DNA of 24,794 bases from Bacteroidales bacterium. GTDB lineage: Bacteria; Bacteroidota; Bacteroidia; Bacteroidales; Muribaculaceae. This document shows positions 15,799 through 23,500 of this stretch, one piece after another (position 1 is the first letter of the stretch; every line of letters starts with the position of its first letter). The translations under genes and the position numbers were made by a program. Below the pieces are notes generated by a model. The model saw only the letters and a list, made by a program, of their open reading frames with translations, ran no database searches and was not told where the DNA came from. The stretch lies in NCBI GenBank assembly GCA_004552725.1, contig SFNM01000023.1, forward strand, positions 1 through 24,794, given 5' to 3'.

Positions 15799-16080
15799 CT
15801 AGCCAAATATATCTGAATGTGTGCCCGTGTCTAATAAAAGCAAGGTTAGAGTTGCATTATCTTGTTGCCAAATAAGTAGCCAGTTAGGCTGTATATGGCA
15901 TTCCCAAGCACCTGCATAAGTGCCGACTAATCTGTGTGGGTGATATTTAGATGGCAGTGCGCCTTTTTCAACTAAGATTGTTAACACCTCATTTAGTAAT
16001 GAGATATTTAGCCCCCTTTTTTTACAAAGTTTTAATGACTTTTTAAACTTTGCAGTGAATTTGAGTTGATAATTAGTCAT
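15799..16080 (-). CDS. YafQ/RelE-family mRNA interferase toxin, orphan
   Basis: A 93-residue type II toxin of the YafQ branch, whose members cleave mRNA on the ribosome. Residues that align with the E. coli YafQ active site are His49, His62, Trp67, His88 and Phe92 (LVGTYAGAWECHIQPNW and DTGTHSDIFG). The residue at the Asp67 position is Asn66. A start five codons upstream is possible, but the ATG at 16080 overlaps the stop of an antitoxin remnant (ATGACTAA), the usual gene overlap in these pairs. Only 19 codons of that antitoxin remain, so no complete partner is present. A strong terminator lies upstream and no promoter is visible, so expression may be very low. Confidence 0.85.
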   Translation of the reverse strand: MTNYQLKFTAKFKKSLKLCKKRGLNISLLNEVLTILVEKGALPSKYHPHRLVGTYAGAWECHIQPNWLLIWQQDNATLTLLLLDTGTHSDIFG

Positions 16081-16132
16081 TAAAAACTTGAGCAAATAAA
16101 TCGTCTACACTTTTGACAGAGTATGCTTTTGC
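16073..16132 (-). pseudogene. C-terminal remnant of a RelB/DinJ-type antitoxin
   Basis: Reading toward the toxin, 19 codons encode AKAYSVKSVDDLFAQVFND and end in TAA, which overlaps the toxin's ATG. The pattern of a variable stretch, then DDLF, then a short tail resembles the C-terminal, toxin-binding end of RelB/DinJ antitoxins. An in-frame TGA immediately precedes it, and the terminator of the M3 peptidase lies just beyond, so the DNA-binding N-terminal part is gone. The assignment rests on position, overlap and the short motif only. Confidence 0.6.
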
Positions 16133-16133
16133 T

Positions 16134-16169
16134 CAAAAAAAAGTGGCCCCGCACGTTGGCGGGACCACT
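16134..16169 (-). terminator. Intrinsic terminator of the M3 peptidase gene
   Basis: On the minus strand AGTGGTCCCGC, loop CAACGT, GCGGGGCCACT forms an 11-bp GC-rich stem with one G-U pair, at 16169-16142. Eight T residues follow at 16141-16134. It starts 28 nt after the peptidase stop and abuts the antitoxin remnant. Confidence 0.95.
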
Positions 16170-16196
16170 GAGGGAACTGCTATTCAAATGTTGAGG

Positions 16197-18308
16197 TTAC
16201 TTGATGAGGCCGCGGCCGCGCAACAGAGCGTCGACCGAGGGTTCGTGGCCACGGAAGCGCACAAACAGGGTCATGGGATCTTCACCGCCACCGGGTTGGA
16301 GAATGTTCTCCTTGAAGGATTTAGCGGTAGCAGGGTCAAAGATACCCTTTTCTTGGAAGAGTTCAAAGCCGTCGGCATCGAGTACTTCCGCCCACAGATA
16401 TGTGTAGTATCCGCAAGAGTATTCATCGCTGCCGAAGATGTGTTTGAAGTAGGTGGAGCGATAGCGGAAAGTGAGTTCAGCAGGCATACCGAGTTGGTCG
16501 GCTACTTGTTTTTCGAAGGCTGCTACGTCTACTGAGCCTTCGGGGTTGAGTTTGCCATATTGCAGGTCGAGCAGAGCCGCACCGCAAAGTTCGGTAGTTG
16601 CGAAACCTTGGCCATGGTTGGCTGCAGCGAGCACTTTGTCGACGAGGGCTTGCGGAATTACTTCACCGGTTTTGTAGTGGTGAGCGTAAGCGCTGAGGAG
16701 TTCGGGGGTGAATGCCCAGTGTTCGTGGATTTGCGAAGGAAGTTCTACGAAGTCGCGATCCACGCTGGTGCCGCTGATACCTTTGTAGCGGGCGGTGGTG
16801 AGCATACCGTGGAGGCCGTGGCCAAATTCGTGGAACATAGTTTCTACTTCGTCGATCGACAGCAGAGCGGGAGTGTCGCCTACGGGGCGAGTGAAGTTGC
16901 CTACATTGAATACGATGGGACGCGAAGGAGTGCCGTCGGCATTTACCCAGGATTCTTTAAACACACTCATCCATGCGCCTTGGCGTTTGGACGGACGCGA
17001 GAAGTAGTCGGTCATATACACGGCCACGTGTTCGCCGGTTTCAATATCAGTTACGTCGTACACTACCACTTCGTCGAAGTACTTGGTAGCGTTGGGCATT
17101 TCGGTGAACTTCACACCGTAGAGACGTTCGGCCATAGTGAAGATACCTTTGCGCACGCTGTCCACTTGGAAGTAGCCACGGAGTTCGTTCTCGTCGAGTG
17201 CATATTTGTCTTGGCGCACCAATTCGGAGTAGAAGTAGTAGTCCCACGGTTCGATGGTGATGTTATCGCCGCGACGATTGGCGAGGGCTTGCATTTCAGC
17301 CACTTCTTCTTTGACGCGAGCCACAGCCGGCTTCCAAATTTGCATCAGTAAGTTTTCAGCAGCCTCTACAGTGTGAGCCATCACCTTGTTGGTTTGGTAA
17401 GCACCGTAGCAGTCGAAACCAAGCAAAGCAGCCTTTTGAGCACGCACGTGCAGGATGGTGTCGATTACGGGATAGTTATTGTATTCGCCCGAAGTGGCCA
17501 GCGAGGTGTAGCCTTGGTAGATTTCGCGACGGAGTTCGCGGTCTTGAGCATATTGGAGTACCGGCAGACGGCAGGGAGCATGCACGGTGAATGCCCATTT
17601 GCCTTGGTGGCCGCGGGCAGCGGCTTCTTCAGCAGCAACCGACACCACGTTGGCGGGCAGACCGGCCAAGCGAGTGGTATCTTCTACCAATACATAGAAT
17701 TCGTTGGTGGCTTTGAGCAAGTTGTTGTTGAAAGTCAGGTACAAACCGGTGAGTTTGGTGTTGAGTTCTTTGAGGTCGGCTTGTCCTTCAGCATCGAGCA
17801 AAGCGCCATTGTTCACGAAGTCTTTGTAGTACTTTTCGGTGAGCATTTGTTGGTCGCGTTCGAGGCCTTCGCGGTTGTCATACACCACGCGGATACGTTC
17901 AAATAGTTTGCCATTCATCGACACCTCGTCTTGGTGGGCCGACAGCATCGGATGGAACTCTTCAGCGATTTTCACCATCTCATCGCTGGAGTTGGATTCT
18001 TCCAACGCACCGAACACCAAAGCCACTTTGGCAATGGTGGCGCCTGAGTTGTCCAACGCAAGCACGGTGTTTTCAAAAGTGGGGGCTTCAGCATTGTTGC
18101 AGATTGCTTCGATTTCAGCATTGTGTTGTTCAATACCGGCTTTCAGAGCGGGCATGTAATGCTCGGGAAGGATTTTGTCGAAGGGAGGAATTTCATACTC
18201 GTTGGTATATTCCTCCAAGAAGGGGTTGGATTGCACCTTGTCGGAGCAAGCCGGGGCAGCGATTACCAAAGTGGCGGCGGCTGCCAGGGTAAGCAGGGAG
18301 TACTTCAT
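16197..18308 (-). CDS. M3-family zinc oligopeptidase, dipeptidyl carboxypeptidase-like lipoprotein
   Basis: A 703-residue metallopeptidase of the thimet oligopeptidase family. The zinc site HEFGH is at 493-497, with the downstream Glu ligand at about 522 (VELPSQIHEHW), and the substrate-binding HHYKTG segment near 543. It resembles Dcp, which removes C-terminal dipeptides from short peptides. The N-terminus is a lipoprotein signal: a hydrophobic run to residue 20, then Cys21 followed by Ser-Asp-Lys, so it is probably anchored in the envelope rather than cytoplasmic as in E. coli. The lipobox (Ala-Pro-Ala-Cys) is slightly atypical. It has its own -33/-7 promoter and a strong terminator, so it is monocistronic. 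Confidence 0.95.
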   Translation of the reverse strand: MKYSLLTLAAAATLVIAAPACSDKVQSNPFLEEYTNEYEIPPFDKILPEHYMPALKAGIEQHNAEIEAICNNAEAPTFENTVLALDNSGATIAKVALVFGALEESNSSDEMVKIAEEFHPMLSAHQDEVSMNGKLFERIRVVYDNREGLERDQQMLTEKYYKDFVNNGALLDAEGQADLKELNTKLTGLYLTFNNNLLKATNEFYVLVEDTTRLAGLPANVVSVAAEEAAARGHQGKWAFTVHAPCRLPVLQYAQDRELRREIYQGYTSLATSGEYNNYPVIDTILHVRAQKAALLGFDCYGAYQTNKVMAHTVEAAENLLMQIWKPAVARVKEEVAEMQALANRRGDNITIEPWDYYFYSELVRQDKYALDENELRGYFQVDSVRKGIFTMAERLYGVKFTEMPNATKYFDEVVVYDVTDIETGEHVAVYMTDYFSRPSKRQGAWMSVFKESWVNADGTPSRPIVFNVGNFTRPVGDTPALLSIDEVETMFHEFGHGLHGMLTTARYKGISGTSVDRDFVELPSQIHEHWAFTPELLSAYAHHYKTGEVIPQALVDKVLAAANHGQGFATTELCGAALLDLQYGKLNPEGSVDVAAFEKQVADQLGMPAELTFRYRSTYFKHIFGSDEYSCGYYTYLWAEVLDADGFELFQEKGIFDPATAKSFKENILQPGGGEDPMTLFVRFRGHEPSVDALLRGRGLIK

Positions 18309-18338
18309 GTTAGGTATTTAAAGGTGAGAATTTTGCGA

Positions 18339-18369
18339 CAAAGATAAGCAAAATTTCCTAAAGCACAAA
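18339..18369 (-). promoter_or_regulatory. Complete Bacteroidetes promoter for the M3 peptidase
   Basis: The minus strand shows TTTG at 18369-18366, a 19-nt spacer, then TATCTTTG at 18346-18339; both elements match consensus. The -7 box ends 30 nt before the ATG at 18308. Confidence 0.85.
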
Positions 18370-18445
18370 ATTTTCCTCCCCAATCATCCAAAAATGTGGA
18401 GAAATTGCTTTACGCGTTTCGTTGTCTAAACGGTGGAACTGTGTG

Positions 18446-18655
18446 CTAATTGCGTGTGAGGAGGGTGGGGCGGCCGTCGGGGGTGTGGGTAATTTCGATG
18501 GTGCCGTCGACGAAGCGCGTGGAGTGGGTTTCGGCTTCGAAGGGACTGATGCGCACTTCGGTGTCGAAAAGTTCTACCAACGACAAACCATACTCGTGGC
18601 CTCGGTAGATGACGCGGCGTGCGAGGATGCGATCAAAGGGTTTTTGTACTGTCAT
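18446..18655 (-). CDS. Small unknown protein (69 aa) at the end of the ileS-lspA run
   Basis: I do not recognise a named family. The protein has no signal peptide or membrane segment. It reads like a small beta-rich domain (RRVIYRGHEYGLSLVELFD, then EVRISPFEAETHSTRFVDG, then TIEITHTPDG). The start at 18655 overlaps the end of the DUF4296 gene by 23 nt in another frame, which suggests translational coupling and argues that it is a real gene. No terminator is clear in the 76 nt between its stop and the M3 peptidase promoter. Confidence 0.72.
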   Translation of the reverse strand: MTVQKPFDRILARRVIYRGHEYGLSLVELFDTEVRISPFEAETHSTRFVDGTIEITHTPDGRPTLLTRN

Positions 18656-19439
18656 TGGGGTCGATGCGAGGCACTACACGCCGCTGCATGCGGCGGTAAG
18701 GTTGGTTGGGCATTGTGATGCGCGAGCGGGTGAGTGAGAGCGAGTCGATCACTACGGGTCGGTCGCCGTTTAAGCCTAATCGCAACCAGCCGCTGAGCGC
18801 AATGGTGGTGCGGGTGGAGTCGGTGAAGAACGCGAGCGATTGGCGATTGAGTTCGGTGATGTCGAGCGATGCAACCACCGTCTCGGTGGTGCCGTCGGAG
18901 TATTCGGCAGTAATGCTCCATGTGGCATCGGTGGGCGGCACGGCTAAGTGAGCGTTCCAAGTGAAGAAGTCGCCTCGTTGCCAGTTGCGGTCGGCTTGTA
19001 GGTTGAAAGTGATGTAAGGCGAAGGCGAGAAACTGTTGACAATCAACGCGGAGGGGCGTTGCCAAACGTCAACGCTGTCGCCGGCAACAGACAGGGCTGC
19101 TTCAGCCACCACGCCATTGACTTTTGCCATACGAGCCTCGAGGATTTCGATGGTTTGGTCGGCGATGTCTTGGTAGAGGTTCATATTGTGGCCGTACCAT
19201 ACCAACGAGGAGTCGAACTGCTCTTTGGTGACGTTGTGGCGGTCGAATACTGCTTGGCGCAGTGCTTCGCGAGTGCCGGGCACATTATATTGCGCGGGAT
19301 TAACGGCAATGACAGCGTCGGCCACGCGTACATCAGCCATCAATTCAGCCATTTCATCGGGCTGAATGACCTGCTCCGGCACGCGGTTGCATGCTGCGAA
19401 AACGAGTACTAACGTGATGGCCGGCAGTAGTTTACGCAT
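18633..19439 (-). CDS. DUF4296-type lipoprotein
   Basis: A 268-residue predicted lipoprotein. The signal peptide ends in LVFAAC with Cys17 as the lipidated residue. The N-terminal third (about 25-110), with VIQPDEMAELMADVRVADAV, matches the Bacteroidetes domain I know as DUF4296; its function is not known. The remaining ~150 residues look beta-rich, without a motif I can name. The start overlaps the lspA stop by 8 nt. The placement is fitting: LspA would process the signal peptide of this very protein. Confidence 0.85.
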   Translation of the reverse strand: MRKLLPAITLVLVFAACNRVPEQVIQPDEMAELMADVRVADAVIAVNPAQYNVPGTREALRQAVFDRHNVTKEQFDSSLVWYGHNMNLYQDIADQTIEILEARMAKVNGVVAEAALSVAGDSVDVWQRPSALIVNSFSPSPYITFNLQADRNWQRGDFFTWNAHLAVPPTDATWSITAEYSDGTTETVVASLDITELNRQSLAFFTDSTRTTIALSGWLRLGLNGDRPVVIDSLSLTRSRITMPNQPYRRMQRRVVPRIDPNDSTKTL

Positions 19440-20067
19440 TTTTGTCCTCTTTTTGGAATGGGAGATGTTTGGAATAGAACAAGATAAGTGTGACGATGCC
19501 TACGGAAATGGCTGCGTCGGCCAAGTTGAACACCGGGTCGAAGAATGAGAATTGCTCACCGCCCACCCAAGGCATCCAATCGGGCCAATTGAACGAGAAC
19601 AGCGGCAGATGAATCATATCCACAACCAAACCGTGGAGCAATGTGCCGTAACCTTCGCCCCATGGCACCATGGTGGCCACCATCGGAGGGAAGGGGTCGG
19701 AGAATATGCAACCATAGAATACGCAGTCGATGATATTGCCGAACGCGCCGGCAGCGATGGCCGACAGGGTGATGATGTAGCCGCGCGAGGTGTCGGCGCG
19801 TCGACACAGGCGCGAGATATACCAAATCAGTAGACCCACTACCACAATACGGAACAACGACAGCAGCAGTTTGCTGCCAAATTCCATACCGAAAGCCATA
19901 CCATTATTTTGAACAAATCGCAGTTCGAAAAATGGCAAGATTTCGTAGCCTTCGCCAAGATAGAAGTGGGTTTTGACCCAAATTTTGAGTATTTGGTCGG
20001 CAATAATAATCACAGCCGCAGCAATGATTGCAGCCAATGCGTTCTTTTGTGTATTTGTGTGCAGCAT
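19432..20067 (-). CDS. lspA: Lipoprotein signal peptidase (signal peptidase II)
   Basis: A 211-residue aspartic peptidase of the inner membrane that removes signal peptides from prolipoproteins. Four hydrophobic segments are visible. The catalytic aspartates are Asp114 (GNIIDCVFYG) and Asp184 (FNLADAAISVG), and FVQNNGMAFG (51-60) is the conserved asparagine-rich loop. The frame remains open a further 87 codons upstream, but that part runs into the DksA-like gene and reads like nonsense, so the ATG at 20067 is chosen. The insert between the catalytic motifs, about 30-40 residues longer than in E. coli LspA (164 aa), is rich in Pro, Trp and Gly and would face the periplasm. Confidence 0.96.
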   Translation of the reverse strand: MLHTNTQKNALAAIIAAAVIIIADQILKIWVKTHFYLGEGYEILPFFELRFVQNNGMAFGMEFGSKLLLSLFRIVVVGLLIWYISRLCRRADTSRGYIITLSAIAAGAFGNIIDCVFYGCIFSDPFPPMVATMVPWGEGYGTLLHGLVVDMIHLPLFSFNWPDWMPWVGGEQFSFFDPVFNLADAAISVGIVTLILFYSKHLPFQKEDKNA

Positions 20068-20087
20068 ATTCGTAAATATCGCCAACA

Positions 20088-20113
20088 GCCGCTCCCTTGG
20101 ATATGGGAGCGGC
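20088..20113 (-). promoter_or_regulatory. Stable hairpin in the leader between the DksA-like gene and lspA
   Basis: GCCGCTCCC and GGGAGCGGC form a perfect 9-bp GC-rich stem with an 8-nt loop. It starts 21 nt before the lspA ATG and lies 21 nt after the previous stop. It has no T-run in either direction, so it is not a classical terminator. It may be an attenuating, processing or mRNA-stability hairpin that sets lspA levels. Confidence 0.55.
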
Positions 20114-20134
20114 AATTGACGATTGGAAGGATTT

Positions 20135-20512
20135 TTATTTTTGCATTTCTTTGCCTTCGACGCTAAGAGTGGCATGGGGCACGATGCGCAAACGTTCCTT
20201 TGGAATGAGTTTGCCGGTAGCGCGGCAGATGCCGTAGGTCTTATTGTCGATGCGCACCAAAGCGGCGCGGAGTTTGTTGATAAACACGCGTTGGCGTTCG
20301 GCCAGTCGAGCTGCTTCCTCGCGACCAAGTGTGTAAGCGCCGTCTTCGAGCACTTTGAATGTAGGCGATGTGTCGGCTACATCGTTGCCTTCAGAGTTCA
20401 TTAAAGTGCGACAGAGCGAGTCGTACTCGGCCTGTGCTTTCTCAATTTTCTCATTAATAATCTGACGAAACTCTTCGAGTTCTTCGTCGGAATAGCGTGT
20501 TCTTTCAGACAT
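20135..20512 (-). CDS. TraR/DksA-family protein lacking the zinc-binding cysteines
   Basis: A 125-residue protein with a long helical N-terminal coiled-coil (about 8-90) and a C-terminal region homologous to the DksA zinc finger. DksA binds the RNA polymerase secondary channel and works with ppGpp. The finger here reads YGICRATGKLIPKERLR then PHATLSVEGK: only one of the four usual cysteines remains, the others being Thr, Ser and Gly. The fold could persist without zinc. It lies 16 nt after ileS and ahead of lspA, an order I recognise from other Bacteroidales. Whether it works like DksA is inferred. Confidence 0.88.
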   Translation of the reverse strand: MSERTRYSDEELEEFRQIINEKIEKAQAEYDSLCRTLMNSEGNDVADTSPTFKVLEDGAYTLGREEAARLAERQRVFINKLRAALVRIDNKTYGICRATGKLIPKERLRIVPHATLSVEGKEMQK

Positions 20513-20528
20513 GGTTGTAAGTGGTTGT

Positions 20529-23500
20529 TTATGAGTTGAGTTCTACTTCAACATCCACCGGGAAGTCGTCAATGTCGAGGTGCTCGGCTCTGTCGGCTGC
20601 AACCTCACCCACTGTTACTTCCACAGCCAATACTTGCGAGCCGATATAGTCGCCGAATTGGCTCAATAGGGCTTCGATGCCGTCGATAGCGGCGAAGCGC
20701 AGGCGGATGCGGTCGGTGATATTGTAGTTGCGTCCTTTGCGGATGTTTTGTACGCGGTTGATGATTTCGCGAGCGATACCTTCAGCGCGGAGTTCGTCGG
20801 TCACTGTCACGTCGAGTGCCACTGTAAGGTTGCCATCGTTGGCTACCAACCATCCGGGGATGTCTTCGGAGATGATTTCCACGTTGGCTACGTCCACTCG
20901 CTTGCTTTCGCCGTCGAGGGTGAGGTCGATGTATCCATCACGCTCGAATTGGGCGATTTGCTTTTGGTCGAGCGAAGTGAGGGCGGCAGCGGCTGCTTTC
21001 ATTTGTTTGCCGAAGACGGGACCGAGTTTTTTGAAATCAGGCTTAACGCGTTTTACCAGCACGCCTTCGTCGTTGCTTACCACGCGCAGGTTCTTGACGT
21101 TGATTTCGGCCAAAAGCAATGGCGAAATAGTGTCGAGAATTTGTCGCATCGACTCGTCGGTGACAGGCACCATAATTTGTTGCAACGGACGGCGCACGTT
21201 GATGTTGACTCTTCGGCGGAGAGACAGCACCATCGAAGTTAAACGCTGTGCGATGCTCATTTGCTGCTCACGGTCGGCGAAGATGAGTTCGCGGTTGGCT
21301 TCGGGATATCGGTCGAGGTGCACCGAGAGTTCGGCCGACGGTTTGCCATCGCGATAAGTGAGGTCGCGATAGAGACGATCGGCGAAGAAGGGCGACACGG
21401 GCGCAATCAATTTGGCCAAAGTAAGCAGACAGGTATAAAGTGTTTGGTATGCGGCGAGTTTGTCGGTGGTCATTTCACCGGCCCAGAAACGTTTGCGGTT
21501 GAGGCGCACATACCAGTTGCTGAGGTCGTAGAGCACGAAGTCGTTGATGGCACGAGCGGCTTTAGTAGGTTCGTAGTCGTCGAAGGCTTCATCTACGGCA
21601 ATAATGAGCGAATTGAGTTTTGAGATTACCCAACGGTCGATTTCAGGACGTTCAGCCACTGGTACTTCAGGCTCTGTGCCGGTGAACCCATCCACGTTGG
21701 CGTATTGTGCAAAGAAGCCGTATGTGTGATAGAGGGTGTCGAAGAGTTTGCGTGCTACTTCAGTCACACCGGCGGGGTCGTAGCGCAAATCGTCCCAAGG
21801 CGAAGAGTTGGCAATCATATACCAACGTAGCGGGTCGGAGCCGAATTTGTCGATTGCTTCGAAGGGGTTAACGGCATTGCCTAAACGTTTCGACATCTTG
21901 TTGCCGTCTTTATCGAGTACCAAACCGTTTGAAACCACTGCTTTATACGATACTTGGTTGAACACCATAGTAGCGATGGCGTGGAGTGTGAAGAACCAGC
22001 CGCGAGTTTGGTCCACACCCTCGGCAATGAAGTCAGCGGGGAATACGTCGCCGGCTTTGAAAGCGTCGGCATTTTCAAACGGATAGTGGATTTGAGCGTA
22101 AGGCATGGAGCCGGAGTCGAACCACACGTCGATAAGGTCGGTTTCGCGCTTCATCGGTTTGCCGGATGGCGATACCAACACGATGTCGTCGACGTAAGGA
22201 CGGTGCAGGTCAATACGGTGGTAGTTGTCGGCAGAGTAGTCACCTGGCACAAAGCCTTTATCGCGCAGTGGGTTAGAGGACATTATGCCTGCTTCTACAG
22301 CCTTGTCGATTTCGTTGTAGAGGTGTTCTACTGAGTCGATGATGAGTTCTTCAGAAGCATCTTCAGTGCGCCAGATGGGTAGGGGAGTGCCCCAATAACG
22401 CGAGCGCGAGAGGTTCCAATCTTGAAGGTTTTCGAGCCATTTGCCGAAGCGACCGCTACCGGTGGAGGCCGGCTTCCATTTGATAGTGTTGTTGAGTTCT
22501 ATCATACGGTCGCGAGCAGCGGTGGAGCGAATGAACCACGAGTCAAGCGGATAATAGAGCACGGGCTTGTCGGTGCGCCAGCAGTGGGGATAGTTGTGGG
22601 TATGTTTTTCGCTGGTGAACAGCAAGCCGTTTTCTTTGAGCATGATGCAGATTTCCACATCAAGCGACATATCGTTGGACCCTTTTTCGGGGTCGTATGC
22701 GTTCTTTACAAACTTACCTTGCCATGGCGAATAAGCCTCAACATCTACGCGCTCGGCCACGAATTTCGGGTCAAGTTCGTCGAGCATATAGAAGCGGCCT
22801 TTGAGGTCAACCATCGGACATACTTTGCCATCTCGGTTGATGAGTTCCATCGGCGGGATATTGTTGAGTTTCGACACGCGAAGGTCATCAGCACCGAATG
22901 TGCCGGCGATGTGTACGATGCCGGTACCATCGACGGTGGTGACGTAGTCGCCGGGAATTACGCGGAACGCATCGTCGCCGGGACTCATCCAAGGAATGAG
23001 TTGGCGGTAGTGCATACCTACCAAGTCGGTGCCCATACATTCGCCCACTACTTTCCAGGGCACGAGTTTGTCGCCCGGCTTGTAGTCTTCGAGGGCAATT
23101 TCGGCGGCTTTGGTATTGAATACAGAGTTGAGTAGGGCTTCAGCCACTACTACGGAGATTTTTTCGCCGCTATATTTATTATATGTGTTGACGAAGCAAT
23201 ATTTGATTTGCGGACCTACGCACAATGCAGTGTTCGAAGGCAGAGTCCATGGGGTAGTGGTCCATGCCAAGAAGAAGGACTTTCCCCAGCCTAATTGTTC
23301 GGGTCGCGGGTCGAGCACCTCGAATTGCGCCACGCAAGTGGTGTCTTTTACATCGCGATAGCAACCGGGTTGGTTGAGTTCGTGTGAACTAAGTCCTGTG
23401 CCTGCGGCCGGTGAATAAGGTTGGATGGTATAGCCTTTGTATAGGTAGCCTTTTTGATAGAGTTGAGCAAGCAACCACCACACGGATTCGATGTAGCGGT

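Noticed and set aside
16560..17351. A 263-codon plus-strand frame inside the M3 peptidase, and similar long plus-strand frames inside ileS.
   Set aside because: They are complements of strongly conserved coding sequence and lack plausible starts, signals or domains.
20068..20328. An 87-residue N-terminal extension of LspA.
   Set aside because: It overlaps the DksA-like gene in another frame, is full of Asn/Pro/Cys without pattern, and the LspA membrane protein starts properly at 20067.
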